In this document: positions 1 through 9,288 of the stretch, piece by piece
How the letters are laid out: each line of letters starts with the position of its first letter
Position numbering within the stretch: the first letter of the stretch is position 1
Source: CAWDJT01 sp963828705
Lineage (GTDB): Bacteria > Desulfobacterota > Syntrophobacteria > Syntrophobacterales > Syntrophobacteraceae
NCBI GenBank assembly: GCA_963828705.1
Contig: CAWHGA010000023.1
Location: forward strand, 186,001 to 250,000
DNA: 64,000 bases
Direction: 5' to 3'
The notes under the pieces: generated by a model
What the model was told of the DNA's origin: nothing
The model's input: only the letters and a program-made list of their open reading frames with translations
Database searches by the model: none
Program-made: the position numbers and the translations under genes

Positions 1-219
1 CGTCGGGCTCCCGACCTGCTAGGATCGAACCTGGCGCTTGCCCTGACTTCGATGCTCTCGCTCCAAGCCTTGATCAATATGAGTGTGGTTCTCGGTCTCA
101 TGCCCACCAAAGGTTTGCCTCTACCCTTCATTTCCTATGGCGGTAGCGCTTTGATGGCCAATTGCCTGGCCGTCGGCATTGTTATGAACATCGCGCGCAG
201 CGGGGCTCGGTCGGGATAG
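1..219 (+). CDS. ftsW: FtsW, C-terminal part (cut by window edge)
   Basis: This is the last 72 codons of a SEDS-family peptidoglycan glycosyltransferase/lipid II polymerase of the septal cell-wall machinery. The reading frame is open from base 1 to a TAG at 217-219. The visible part holds the end of the membrane domain, with the family signatures QALINMSVVLGLMPTKGLPLPF and FISYGGSALMANCLAVG around residues 30-60 of the fragment. The family usually reads PFISYGGSSL. murC starts 2 nt after the stop, so the two genes are surely co-transcribed. In most related clusters murG lies between them, and here it does not. RodA is the alternative paralogue, but the murC-murB-ftsQAZ context favours FtsW. 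Confidence 0.85.
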   Translation, partial: RRAPDLLGSNLALALTSMLSLQALINMSVVLGLMPTKGLPLPFISYGGSALMANCLAVGIVMNIARSGARSG

Positions 220-221
220 CC

Positions 222-1619
222 ATGTACAAAAAGTATCAACACATTCATTTCGTCGGGATCGGCGGCATCGGCATGAGCGGCATAGCTGAGCTGCTTCTCA
301 ACCTGGGTTACCGGGTGAGTGGTACCGACGTCAAAGAATCCGACATCACCCGGCGGATCCAGGGCCTGGGCGGATCGGTTGCCATCGGCCATGACGCCGA
401 ACATATCCAGGGCGCCGATGTGGTGGTGGTGTCTTCCGCCATTGCCGATGACAATCCGGAAATCGTGGCAGCGCGGCGTATCGGTAAGGTTCCGGTGATC
501 CGGCGGGCCGAGATGCTGGCCGAACTGATGCGGCTCAAGTACTCGGTGCTGGTGGCCGGCGCTCACGGCAAGACCACCACGACCTCCATGGTGGCCACCG
601 TTCTGGCGCGAGGCGGCATGGATCCGACCGTAGTCATCGGCGGGAAACTCAACGCCTGGGGCACCAATGCCAAGCTCGGCACCGGTGATTTTATGGTGGC
701 CGAAGCCGATGAAAGCGATGGCACCTTTTTGCTGCTGCCGCCCACCATCGCCGTGGTGACCAATATCGATCTGGAACACCTGGATTTCTATAAGGATCTC
801 GAAGATATCCAGCAGACCTTCCTGACCTTCCTCAGCAAAATTCCTTTTTACGGTCAAGCCATCGTTTGTCTGGAAGACGACAACATCCAGGCTATTCTGC
901 CTCGGATCGGGAAACGTTTCGTCACTTACGGCTTTTCACCCCAGGCCGACTTCCAGGCGCGTGATTTGCGTATTGATGGTTTCTGCAGCCGCTACCGCGC
1001 TTTTCATCACGGGGAACTGCTGGGTGACATCGAGATTCGCATCCCGGGGGATCACAATGTGTTGAATTCGCTGGCCGCCGTGGCCGTGGCGCACGAACTG
1101 GATGTGGCCTGGCCTGATGTTCAGGCCGGGCTACGCGACATGACCGGGGTGCAGCGGCGTTTTCAGGTGAAGGGCGAAGCAGCCGGGGTCACAGTATTGG
1201 ACGACTACGGCCACCATCCGAACGAAATCCGGGCGGTGCTCAAGACGCTCGCCAGTTGTTTTCCCGACCGTCGCCGCATCGTGGTTTTTCAGCCGCACCG
1301 CTATACTCGGACTCAGGCCTTGCATGAGCAGTTTGCTCGCTGTTTTTATGCCTCCGATGTGTTGTTGGTGACTGAAATCTATGCCGCCAGTGAAAAGCCC
1401 ATTGAGGGGGTGAGCGGTGAACGCCTGGTGCAGACCATCGCCGCTCACGGCCATCACCAGCTCCACTATTGTCCCACCTTGGATGACGCTCTGAAGCGCT
1501 TACAGGAGCTGGCGACACCCGGCGACGTGGTGATCACCCTGGGAGCAGGCAACATCTGGCAGGTGGGGGAATCATTGTTGGCGAACCTTGCACAGTGGTC
1601 GCCGGCAGTTGGTCAGTAG
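222..1619 (+). CDS. murC: UDP-N-acetylmuramate--L-alanine ligase (MurC)
   Basis: Cytoplasmic ATP-dependent ligase that adds L-Ala to UDP-MurNAc, the first amino acid of the peptide stem. The 465-residue length is normal for the family. The N-terminal nucleotide-binding domain has GIGGIGMSG near residue 12. The central Mur ligase domain has the ATP loop GAHGKTTTTSM near residue 110, and the C-terminal domain has DDYGHHPNEI and FQPHRYTR near residues 330-365. The frame is also open upstream to 162, but the ATG at 222 gives the standard N-terminus (MYKKYQHIHFVGIGG). It follows the ftsW stop by 2 nt and precedes murB closely. Confidence 0.95.
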   Translation: MYKKYQHIHFVGIGGIGMSGIAELLLNLGYRVSGTDVKESDITRRIQGLGGSVAIGHDAEHIQGADVVVVSSAIADDNPEIVAARRIGKVPVIRRAEMLAELMRLKYSVLVAGAHGKTTTTSMVATVLARGGMDPTVVIGGKLNAWGTNAKLGTGDFMVAEADESDGTFLLLPPTIAVVTNIDLEHLDFYKDLEDIQQTFLTFLSKIPFYGQAIVCLEDDNIQAILPRIGKRFVTYGFSPQADFQARDLRIDGFCSRYRAFHHGELLGDIEIRIPGDHNVLNSLAAVAVAHELDVAWPDVQAGLRDMTGVQRRFQVKGEAAGVTVLDDYGHHPNEIRAVLKTLASCFPDRRRIVVFQPHRYTRTQALHEQFARCFYASDVLLVTEIYAASEKPIEGVSGERLVQTIAAHGHHQLHYCPTLDDALKRLQELATPGDVVITLGAGNIWQVGESLLANLAQWSPAVGQ

Positions 1620-1635
1620 GAAACGAGGAACACCG

Positions 1636-2583
1636 ATGCATGCAGTCGCCGCCACATCCTGGCCACACACCACCTGGACCGCCGCCTTGGCGGCACTGCC
1701 GGACCTGGATCTGTGGTGGAACGAACCGCTGGCGCGTCACACCACCTTCCGCGTTGGTGCTCCGGTGGCTTGCCTGGCGCGACCACTCTCGGAAGCGGCG
1801 CTCCAGAACCTCCTTCGCCACCTCCGCCGTGAAGGGATTGCTTACTTCCTGCTGGGTGCTGGCAGCAATCTGCTGGCTTCGGACAAACCCTGGGATGGTG
1901 TGGCCATCCAGCTTACTCATTGCTGCCGGGAGATCCGGCTTGAAGCGTTGGACCCTGAAGTTGAGGGGCAGTCGTTGCGGGTCGGGGCGGGGGTGAAGCT
2001 GGCACGACTGCTGCGCTTCTGCGTGCAGCAGGGGTTGGCCGGCCTGGAGCCAGTGATTGGCATTCCCGGGACGGTAGGCGGAGCCTTGGTTATGAACGCC
2101 GGCACCGGCGGCGGCAGTATCTCCGATGTGCTGGAAGCGGTCACCCTCATGGACGCATCGGGGGAGCGACTGGAACTCCCGAAGTCACAGCTGGCCATCG
2201 GCTATCGTTGCGTGATGCTGCCCGAACAGAGTCTCATCGTGGAAGCACGGTTTTCAGTGAAACCAGCCGACCCACTGCAACTGCGGAGGAGACTCCAGGT
2301 TGCCATGCGCCAGCGTCGTCAGACCCAGCCACTAGGCTGGCCGTCAGCCGGCTGCGTTTTCAAAAACCCGCCGGGCCAATCGGCCGGAGCCCTGATCGAT
2401 CGCGCCGGACTCAAGGGGTTGCGTTGCGGTGATGCTGAGATTTCCACCCGGCACGGCAACTGGATTATCAATCTGGGCCATGCCAGCGCCCAGGATGTTT
2501 TGACCTTGCTGCACATCGCTGAAGAACGGGTTTTTCAGGAGTTTGGCATTCAACTGGAACGGGAAATAAAGGTGTTGGTCTGA
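1636..2583 (+). CDS. murB: UDP-N-acetylenolpyruvoylglucosamine reductase (MurB)
   Basis: FAD- and NADPH-dependent reductase that turns UDP-GlcNAc-enolpyruvate into UDP-MurNAc. The product is 315 residues. FAD-binding signatures are TTFRVGAPV near residue 37, YFLLGAGSNLLASD and GIPGTVGGALVMNAG. The catalytic-loop motif reads PSAGCVFKNPPG, with a cysteine where the E. coli enzyme has its proton-donating serine; both residues are known at this position in the family. It ends with HGNWIINLG, typical of the short (type II) form. The ATG at 1636 has GAGG about 6 nt upstream and is preferred over an in-frame ATG at 1588 inside murC. The stop overlaps the ftsQ start. Confidence 0.94.
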   Translation: MHAVAATSWPHTTWTAALAALPDLDLWWNEPLARHTTFRVGAPVACLARPLSEAALQNLLRHLRREGIAYFLLGAGSNLLASDKPWDGVAIQLTHCCREIRLEALDPEVEGQSLRVGAGVKLARLLRFCVQQGLAGLEPVIGIPGTVGGALVMNAGTGGGSISDVLEAVTLMDASGERLELPKSQLAIGYRCVMLPEQSLIVEARFSVKPADPLQLRRRLQVAMRQRRQTQPLGWPSAGCVFKNPPGQSAGALIDRAGLKGLRCGDAEISTRHGNWIINLGHASAQDVLTLLHIAEERVFQEFGIQLEREIKVLV

Positions 2584-3410
2584 TGGGACACAAACGCAAT
2601 CGTTACCGACCGGATCGGGCCAGACAAAAGGTCCTGGTGCTGGCTTGGATCAAAGGAATCATTGGGATTCCATTGGTGATGGTGACGATTCTGTTGTTCA
2701 GTGCGGTCCTGGCCCACGCCTACCGAGCCATCCTCGACCTGCCCTGGTTGGGCGTCGAAGAAATCGAGACCGTAGGTTTGAAGCGCCTGCAACGCGATGA
2801 GGTCTTACACTACGCGGGGCTGGCTCAACCCACCAGTATTCTGCGCGTGCGCACCGCAGTCGTGGCCCGACGCCTGCGAACTCACCCCTGGGTGCAGGCG
2901 GCTCTGGTCCGGATTGATCCTCCCCGGCGAGTGGTGCTGGAAGTTCAGGAGCGCGAACCCATGGCCGTAGTCCACAAGCAGGGTTTCTTTCTGATGGACC
3001 GCCGCGGTGAACTTTTCCTGGAAGTTCCGCCAGCTCAGTACCAGCAGCTTCCTTTGTTCACCGGTTTCGTCGACAGCCAGGTGGGAGTGGGTACGGTTCT
3101 CCCGGCCGATGCCTTGCAGACCCTGCGCGGTCTGCTTGCAGCCCTGGAGCAGTTCAAAGACTGGCTACCGCTCACTGACCTGTCCGAAATCCGCTGGCAG
3201 GATGGCGACGGTGTCACCTTGTATACCACCCGAGGGGCCATCCCGATTCATTTGGGCGGCGACCACTTTGTCGAGAAACTGAAAAGGTTACAAAGTGTCC
3301 AGAAGATCATTGCCGAACGCCAATGGTGGGAGATGGTGCAGGCCATCGACCTGGACTATCCGCGCCAGGCTTACATCAAAGGAATAACGACGCAGCCCAA
3401 GGGAATTTGA
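2583..3410 (+). CDS. ftsQ: Cell division protein FtsQ/DivIB
   Basis: Bitopic division protein that links early and late divisome parts in the periplasm. The 275-residue product has a basic cytoplasmic N-terminus, one membrane helix near residues 22-46, then a POTRA domain starting around VEEIETVGLKRLQRDEVL (residues 57-75). After this comes the conserved pair HPWVQAALVRIDPPRR and VLEVQEREPMAVV. The C-terminal FtsQ beta domain follows. The start ATG overlaps the murB stop as TGATG, so translation is probably coupled. FtsQ proteins are poorly conserved in sequence, and the call rests on this architecture plus position between murB and ftsA. Confidence 0.9.
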   Translation: MGHKRNRYRPDRARQKVLVLAWIKGIIGIPLVMVTILLFSAVLAHAYRAILDLPWLGVEEIETVGLKRLQRDEVLHYAGLAQPTSILRVRTAVVARRLRTHPWVQAALVRIDPPRRVVLEVQEREPMAVVHKQGFFLMDRRGELFLEVPPAQYQQLPLFTGFVDSQVGVGTVLPADALQTLRGLLAALEQFKDWLPLTDLSEIRWQDGDGVTLYTTRGAIPIHLGGDHFVEKLKRLQSVQKIIAERQWWEMVQAIDLDYPRQAYIKGITTQPKGI

Positions 3411-3479
3411 CCTCTGCGAACCGGATTTCGGTCGTGCACCATGGCTTGACGAAGCACGAACCACAGCGTTGAAGGGGAT

Positions 3480-4709
3480 ATGATGGCAAAAAGAGAAGAA
3501 CTGCTGGTTGGACTTGATCTGGGGACCACCAAGATCTGTGCCGTGGTGGGGGAGGTCACTGCCGACGGGATCGACATTGTCGGGGTCGGGACCTATCCTT
3601 CGGTGGGACTGCGCCGCGGCGTTGTGGTTCACATCGATCAGACCGTCAATTCCATCAAACGAGCCGTTCGTGACGCCGAACTGATGGCTGGTTGCGAGAT
3701 TTCCGCGGTGTACGCCGGTATTGCCGGCACCCACGTGGTCAGCATGAACAGCCATGGAGTGATCGCCATCAAGAGCCGCGAAGTCAATCAGAGCGACGTG
3801 GATCGCGTGTTGGATGCCGCCCGTGCCATTGCCATGCCCTTTGACCGGCAGATCCTGCATGTTCTCCCCCAGCAGTATATTGTCGACGACCAGGAAGGGA
3901 TTCAGGACCCACTGGGGATGTCCGGCGTGCGGCTGGAAGCCAAGGTCCACGTGGTGACCGGCGCCATCAGTGCGGCACAAAACATCATGCGCTGCTGTGA
4001 ACGTGCTGGACTGCACGTCAACGACGTGATCCTCGAGTCCCTGGCTTCGGGAGAAGCGGTGCTCGACCCTGAAGAAAAACGCCTGGGAGTGGCACTGGTG
4101 GATTTGGGTGGCGGCACCACCGATCTGGCCATCTTCTTGGACAATGCTATTCGTTTCACCTCGGTGCTGGCTCTGGGCGGCAGCAACATCACCTCGGATA
4201 TTTCGGTCGGTCTGCGTGCTTCGGTAGAAGAAGCCGAGAAGGTGAAGCGCAAATACGGCGTGGCATCCACATCCATGGTCAACCCATCGGACATGATCGA
4301 AGTGGCCTCGGTGGGCGAGCAAAAACGCCGTCAACTGGCGCGCTCCATCCTGGCGGAGATCGTCGAAGCACGGGTGGAAGAAATTCTTAGCCTGGTGGAC
4401 CGGGAGATCATCCGTTCCGGCTTTGCCGAAGGCATCGCCGCCGGTGTTGTGCTCACCGGTGGGGTCGCCCTGCTGCCCGGCATCCGCGAAGTGGCCGAGC
4501 AGGTTTTCGATATGCCGGTGCGCATCGGCGTACCGCAGGGACTGGGCGGGCTGGCCGACGTAGTCCAGAATCCGATGTATTCTACGGCCGCCGGCTTGCT
4601 GTTGCATGCCCAGCGGCATGGGTCTTCAAAAATGGTTCTCCCAAAGTCGCCGAACGTTTTGACCCGGCTGATTAAATCGCTCATCACCTGGTTTAAGGAG
4701 ATCCGTTGA
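3480..4709 (+). CDS. ftsA: Cell division protein FtsA
   Basis: Actin-like ATPase that anchors FtsZ filaments to the membrane and recruits later division proteins. The 409-residue product begins with the phosphate-1 motif GLDLGTTKICAVVGEV. The connecting phosphate-2 motif ALVDLGGGTTDLAIF lies near residue 204, and the adenosine motif GVVLTGGVALLPGI near residue 322. The last residues (LIKSLITWFKEIR) form an amphipathic helix fit for membrane anchoring. Two ATGs in a row sit at 3480 and 3483; an AAGGGG element a few bases upstream fits the second slightly better. ftsZ follows after about 90 nt. Confidence 0.95.
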   Translation: MMAKREELLVGLDLGTTKICAVVGEVTADGIDIVGVGTYPSVGLRRGVVVHIDQTVNSIKRAVRDAELMAGCEISAVYAGIAGTHVVSMNSHGVIAIKSREVNQSDVDRVLDAARAIAMPFDRQILHVLPQQYIVDDQEGIQDPLGMSGVRLEAKVHVVTGAISAAQNIMRCCERAGLHVNDVILESLASGEAVLDPEEKRLGVALVDLGGGTTDLAIFLDNAIRFTSVLALGGSNITSDISVGLRASVEEAEKVKRKYGVASTSMVNPSDMIEVASVGEQKRRQLARSILAEIVEARVEEILSLVDREIIRSGFAEGIAAGVVLTGGVALLPGIREVAEQVFDMPVRIGVPQGLGGLADVVQNPMYSTAAGLLLHAQRHGSSKMVLPKSPNVLTRLIKSLITWFKEIR

Positions 4710-4786
4710 GGTTTTCTTCGCATGTGGATATTCGTCTGCTACCGGTTGAACGGTAGGGGCAAGGGCAATCCATGAACGAGCAATCA

Positions 4787-4793
4787 AAGGGGG
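4787..4793 (+). promoter_or_regulatory. Ribosome binding site deciding the ftsZ start
   Basis: The run AAGGGGG ends 5 nt before the ATG at 4799 and is the strongest Shine-Dalgarno-like element here. The upstream in-frame ATG at 4772 has only a weaker purine stretch. I therefore place the ftsZ start at 4799. Confidence 0.5.
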
Positions 4794-4798
4794 CGCAA

Positions 4799-6031
4799 AT
4801 GGAAAGAGTCTTCGACATCTTGGACATCGGGGCCAAAACCAATGCCACCATCAAAGTCCTGGGTATTGGTGGGGGTGGAGGCAATGCCATCAACAACATG
4901 ATCGCGGCGGGTCTCAATGGAGTCGACTTCATCGCGGCCAACACCGATTTTCAGGTGCTGGAGCAGAGTCTGGCGCCGCAGAAGATCCAGCTTGGGGTTA
5001 GTTGCACGCGCGGTCTGGGCGCCGGCGGCAACCCTGAAGTGGGTGCCAAGGCCACTCAGGAAGATGTGGAAAAGATCCGCGATACCATCCAGGGCTGCGA
5101 TATGGTGTTCATCACTGCTGGCTTGGGGGGCGGCACCGGCACCGGCGGCGCCCCGATCGTGGCGGAGATTTGCCGGGAGCTGGGGGTGCTGACCGTGGCC
5201 GTGGTCACTAAACCCTTCGGTTTTGAAGGCAAGGTTCGGATGCGTAAGGCCGATGAAGGGGTCAAGGCACTTCGCCAGGTGGTGGATACCCTCATCACCA
5301 TCCCCAATGATCGACTTTCGAGCCTGGCTGACCGCCGCGCCACGCTGCTGGACATGTTCAAACGTGCCGACGACGTGTTGCTCTTTGCAGTCAAGGGCAT
5401 TTCCGACTTGATTATGAAACCCGGCCTCATTAACGTGGACTTTGCCGATGTCCGTACGGTCATGGGAGAAATGGGCCTGGCGTTGATGGGTACCGGCATT
5501 GCCAAGGGTGAAAACCGTGCAGTGCAGGCCGCTCAACAGGCCATTTCCAGTCCGCTGTTGGAAGACATCTCCATCAGCGGCGCCCGGGCAGCGCTGATCA
5601 ACATCTCGGCCGGTCCCGACCTGGGTATGCATGAATTCGAAGAGGCGTCATCCATCATTTTCAAGGAAGTTCATGACGAAGCCCAGATCATTTTGGGAAC
5701 CGCCATCGATCCGAGCTTGGAAGACGAACTGCGGGTGACGGTGATCGCCACTGGCATCGGCAAGGAAGAACTGCGCGCGGAAAACGAAGCCCGCCATCGG
5801 AGCATGCGGGTGGTCGGCGGCATGGGGTTTAACGGCGAACTGGACTACAGCTACCTCGACATCCCCTCCATTGTGCGGCAAAATGAACGCGTGGGTGGTG
5901 TCGAACCGCGGCAGGAAACCGGCGATCGGCCAGGGGCCAAGAAAAAGGGGTTTTTCAAACGTTTCGCCAACAGCGGCCGGGACGATGAAGACCTGAACAT
6001 CCCCACCTTCATCCGGCGGCAGGCTGACTGA
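4799..6031 (+). CDS. ftsZ: Cell division GTPase FtsZ
   Basis: Tubulin-like GTPase that forms the Z-ring. The 410-residue product has the nucleotide loop KVLGIGGGGGNAINNM, the tubulin signature GGGTGTGGAPIVAE, the T7/catalytic region, and a variable linker. The conserved C-terminal peptide DLNIPTFIRRQAD binds FtsA and ZipA-type partners. The start at 4799 (MERVFDILDIG) follows a strong ribosome site. The ATG at 4772 would add MNEQSKGAQ. It is the last division gene of the cluster, and a GC-rich hairpin follows the stop. Confidence 0.96.
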   Translation: MERVFDILDIGAKTNATIKVLGIGGGGGNAINNMIAAGLNGVDFIAANTDFQVLEQSLAPQKIQLGVSCTRGLGAGGNPEVGAKATQEDVEKIRDTIQGCDMVFITAGLGGGTGTGGAPIVAEICRELGVLTVAVVTKPFGFEGKVRMRKADEGVKALRQVVDTLITIPNDRLSSLADRRATLLDMFKRADDVLLFAVKGISDLIMKPGLINVDFADVRTVMGEMGLALMGTGIAKGENRAVQAAQQAISSPLLEDISISGARAALINISAGPDLGMHEFEEASSIIFKEVHDEAQIILGTAIDPSLEDELRVTVIATGIGKEELRAENEARHRSMRVVGGMGFNGELDYSYLDIPSIVRQNERVGGVEPRQETGDRPGAKKKGFFKRFANSGRDDEDLNIPTFIRRQAD

Positions 6032-6059
6032 TCGTCGCGTTCATGGTGTTGCTTGGTTT

Positions 6060-6087
6060 CCCCGGTGCCAACGCCCCCGCGCCGGGG
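6060..6087 (+). terminator. GC-rich hairpin after ftsZ
   Basis: Arms 6060-6068 and 6079-6087 can form a 9-bp stem (one T-G pair) with a 10-nt loop, 28 nt after the ftsZ stop. No T-run follows, so it may be a weak or Rho-assisted terminator, or an RNA-stabilising hairpin. Confidence 0.3.
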
Positions 6088-6252
6088 ACCTCAGCGATTC
6101 ACCAGCAGCCGATCCGGATGTGCCTGAACGGTTGTTCGGATTGGCTGACTGGTGATCGCTGTACTCGAGTTTCCATCCAGGTCGGCGGTTGCAACCCGCC
6201 CCCAGGAAACGGGTCATGAATCTGGAAGCTCAAGCAACGCCAACAATTCTGG

Positions 6253-7959
6253 TTGGCCGCAGAACGCGGCACCATTCGCAAGGATTGGGGCGGCAAGGTG
6301 CGCGTCGCCCTGGGTTTTCCCAATCGCTATGCGGTGGGCATGTCCAATCTGGGTTTTCAGTCGGTGTATCAGGCCATGAACCGACTGGAAAAGTTGGTCT
6401 GTGAACGCTTCTTCTACCCCGAACCAGAAGACCTCCCGGATCTCCGTAGTTCCCCCGGCAGCCTCCTGTCCGTAGAATCCCAAAGGCCCCTGCGCGATTT
6501 TGACCTGATTGCCTTCTCCCTGGCCTTTGAAAACGACTACCCCAATCTCATCGAAATGCTGGCACTGGCGGGCTTGCCCCTGCGCAGCACCCAGCGGTCC
6601 GCGGCCCATCCCCTGATGGCTGCGGGGGGCATCGCTACCTGTCTGAACCCGGAACCCCTGGCGCCCTTTCTGGATTTTTTCTTCGCCGGTGAGGCCGAAA
6701 GCCTGCTGACGCCCTTCTGGGATTTATGGTTGGCGCTTCAGCGGCGTGACTTGACGCGTGCGGAACAGCTCTTGACTCTGGCTCGAGAAATCCCCGGGAT
6801 CTACGTGCCGAGCCTCTACCAGCCAACTTACGGCGAAGACGGCACTTTGCAGAGCATCGAGCCGCTTTGCGGAGCTCCGTCCCGCGTGGTCTATCAACGT
6901 GCTGATCTGAGTTCGGCCGCGGTGTGTCAGACCGTGATCCTTACCCCGCACACCGAATTCAGCAATGTGGCACTCCTGGAGATGGGCCGTGGCTGCGGTC
7001 GGGGTTGCCGGTTTTGTGCGGCCGGTTTTGTCTGCCGCCCTCCGCGTCATCATCGAGCCGACAAGCTATTGAGCGCCGCCGGTCAGCTCCTGCCCGCAAC
7101 CGAACGCCTGGGCCTGGTGAGCGCTGCCGTCTCCGACCATCCCGAGGTGTTGCCGCTGTGTCAGGGGCTGCTGGAACGCGGTGCAGCGCTTTCCTTTTCT
7201 TCACTTCGGGCCGACACCCTGACCCCGGAACTGCTGGCGAACCTCACTCGCAGCCAGCACCAGTCCTTGGCCATCGCTCCCGATGCCGGATCCGAACGGC
7301 TACGCAAGGTCATCAACAAGAACCTCAACGCCGAACAGATTTTCAGTGCAGTGGAAAACCTGGTAGACGCGGGTGTCCTTCATCTGAAACTCTATTTCAT
7401 GATCGGTCTCCCCACCGAAACCCAGGATGATATCCAAGCCTTGGTGGATCTCACCAAACAGATCAAGCACCACGTGCTGCAAAGGAGCCGCGGTCAGAAA
7501 AGGTTGGGGACCATTACCTTGAGTGTCAACGCCTTCGTCCCCAAACCCTTTACCCCGTTTCAGTGGGTGCCCTTTGCCGGGGTCAAGGAAATCAAGGAAC
7601 GTGCCCGCTGGATTCGGCAGGCCTTGCAGAAAGTCCCCAACGTCCGGGTACACTTTGACTTGCCCAAATGGGCTTACATTGAAACGCTGCTGGCGCGGGG
7701 AGACCGGCGTGTCGGGCAGTTTTTGGAAAAGCTGGTGACCGACGGAAGTTCTTGGCCCCAGGTGCTCAAGAACGCACCCTTGAACGCGGATTTCTGGGTA
7801 TTGCGGGAACGCCGCCGGGAAGAACTGTTCCCGTGGGAAATCATCGATCACGGTATCGACCGCAGTTACTTGTGGGACGAATATCAGCGCGGCCTCAATG
7901 GTTTGCACAGTCCCGCATGCCAGCCGGAAACCTGCCGCCGCTGTGGGGTCTGCCGGTAA
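6253..7959 (+). CDS. B12-binding-domain radical SAM protein
   Basis: Uncharacterised member of the radical SAM family with an N-terminal cobalamin-binding-like domain. Related genes often sit next to division or ribosome genes in deltaproteobacteria. Residues 1-150 include GFPNRYAVGMSNLGFQSVYQ. The radical SAM core starts with MGRGCGRGCRFCAAGF near residue 243, where the CxxxCxxC cysteines bind the 4Fe-4S cluster. The end is cysteine-rich (CQPETCRRCGVC). The given start is a TTG with no ribosome site. An ATG at 6216 with AGGA 8 nt upstream would be the natural start, but it joins this frame only if one base near 6219 is removed. The substrate is unknown. Confidence 0.85.
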   Translation: MAAERGTIRKDWGGKVRVALGFPNRYAVGMSNLGFQSVYQAMNRLEKLVCERFFYPEPEDLPDLRSSPGSLLSVESQRPLRDFDLIAFSLAFENDYPNLIEMLALAGLPLRSTQRSAAHPLMAAGGIATCLNPEPLAPFLDFFFAGEAESLLTPFWDLWLALQRRDLTRAEQLLTLAREIPGIYVPSLYQPTYGEDGTLQSIEPLCGAPSRVVYQRADLSSAAVCQTVILTPHTEFSNVALLEMGRGCGRGCRFCAAGFVCRPPRHHRADKLLSAAGQLLPATERLGLVSAAVSDHPEVLPLCQGLLERGAALSFSSLRADTLTPELLANLTRSQHQSLAIAPDAGSERLRKVINKNLNAEQIFSAVENLVDAGVLHLKLYFMIGLPTETQDDIQALVDLTKQIKHHVLQRSRGQKRLGTITLSVNAFVPKPFTPFQWVPFAGVKEIKERARWIRQALQKVPNVRVHFDLPKWAYIETLLARGDRRVGQFLEKLVTDGSSWPQVLKNAPLNADFWVLRERRREELFPWEIIDHGIDRSYLWDEYQRGLNGLHSPACQPETCRRCGVCR

Positions 7960-8070
7960 CAGTAGGGGAGGGCGGTCCGTTTGCGAACAGGAGCGCTCAC
8001 TAGCGAGGACACTGCACGCGACTGCGGGCTCCGTGTATGTAAAACCGATGATCAAAGGAGAGCTGGCCGC

Positions 8071-9277
8071 ATGATCGCACTCACCGATATCGAAAATGCC
8101 GCACGAATGATCCGGGGCCGAGTCACCCGCACTCCGCTGATCCATTCCGCCACTTTTTCCAAGTTGGTGGGTGCCCATGTCTATCTGAAGCTGGAGAACC
8201 TGCAGAAGACCGGTTCCTTCAAACTGCGTGGCGCCACCTACAAGCTGCTGCGCCACTCTGACGCCATTGGTTCTCGCGGGGTGGTGGCGGCTTCCGCCGG
8301 CAATCATGCCCAGGGGGTGGCGCTCGCAGCTCGCCAGGCAGGCATTCCGGCCACCATCGTGATGCCGCTGGGAGCATCCATCAGCAAGCAGGAAGCGACC
8401 CGCGGTTATGGCGGGGAGGTGATCCTTCGAGGGCACAACCTGGAAGAGAGCCTGCAAACCGCGCTGGAACTGACTCAGACAGGCAAGGTCCTGATCCACC
8501 CCTTCGATGATCCGGACATCATCACCGGGCAGGGAACCATCGGGCTGGAAATCCTCGAGGACGTGCCGGATGCCGATGTGATCTTTGTGCCTATTGGCGG
8601 TGGCGGGTTGATCGCCGGAATTGCCAGCGCCATCAAGGCCATTCGCCCGCAAACCCAGATTATCGGAGTTCAGGCCGCCGCTTGCCCATCGGCCTACGAA
8701 TCCATCCAAGCCGGCCGGGTAGTCCGTGTCGAGGCTCATAAATCCATTGCCGATGGTCTGGCGGTAAAACAGGTGGGGAACATCAATTTTGAGATCATCC
8801 GGGAAAAGGTGGATGAGATTGTGGTCGTACAGGAAGAACAGATCGCCGCAGCTATCCTCATGCTTCTCGAACGCAAAAAGGTGCTGGCTGAAGGTGCCGG
8901 CGCCATCACCCTGGCCGCACTGCTGCAGGGTGCTGTCTTCGGTCCCCAAAGACGGCAAGGTGGTCCTGGTGATCAGCGGCGGTAACGTGGACAGCTCGCT
9001 CCTGGGCCGCGTGCTCCGCCAGGGATTGTTTCGCACCGGACGGGTGATGCGGATATCGGTGCGTCTCGACGATGTTCCCGGTGCATTGGCGGGACTCCTG
9101 GCCCACATTGCCAGGCACCAGGCCAATGTGCTGCAAATCGACCATGACCGCAGCCTGCTGGAATTGCCCATCACCGTCAGCCGCGTGGAATTGGAACTGG
9201 AAACGCGTGGCCCCGAGCATGTGCAGGAAATCATTGCGGACCTGATGCAAGCCGGCTACCCGGTGGAAGCCAGATAG
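8071..9277 (+). CDS. ilvA: Threonine dehydratase, one ACT-like domain (frameshifted)
   Basis: PLP enzyme that deaminates threonine to 2-oxobutanoate, the entry to isoleucine synthesis or threonine breakdown. GSFKLRGA carries the Schiff-base lysine (K51), and PIGGGGLIAG is the cofactor phosphate loop. The frame breaks near 8940: the first part runs into a stop at 8985, and the true continuation (VPKDGKVVLVISGGNVD and the ACT-like tail) is in the next frame. Removing one base gives 401 residues, the usual size of the medium-length form. The start at 8071 has AAAGGAG 10 nt upstream. A single extra base in a conserved enzyme suggests a sequencing error. Confidence 0.9.
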
Positions 9278-9288
9278 TCAGCTAGACA

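Noticed and set aside
162..221. Longer N-terminus for murC
   Set aside because: It lies inside the ftsW end and lacks family sequence; the ATG at 222 gives the standard MurC start.
3288..4619. 443-codon open frame on the minus strand over ftsA
   Set aside because: Shadow of ftsA; composition is His/Gly-rich as expected for antisense of a coding gene, and it has no domain.
6557..6576. Sigma-54-promoter-like TGGCAC with a nearby TTGC
   Set aside because: Spacing does not match the -24/-12 consensus and it is inside a coding region.
7300..9234. 644-codon minus-strand frame over the radical SAM and ilvA genes
   Set aside because: Antisense shadow of two well-supported genes.
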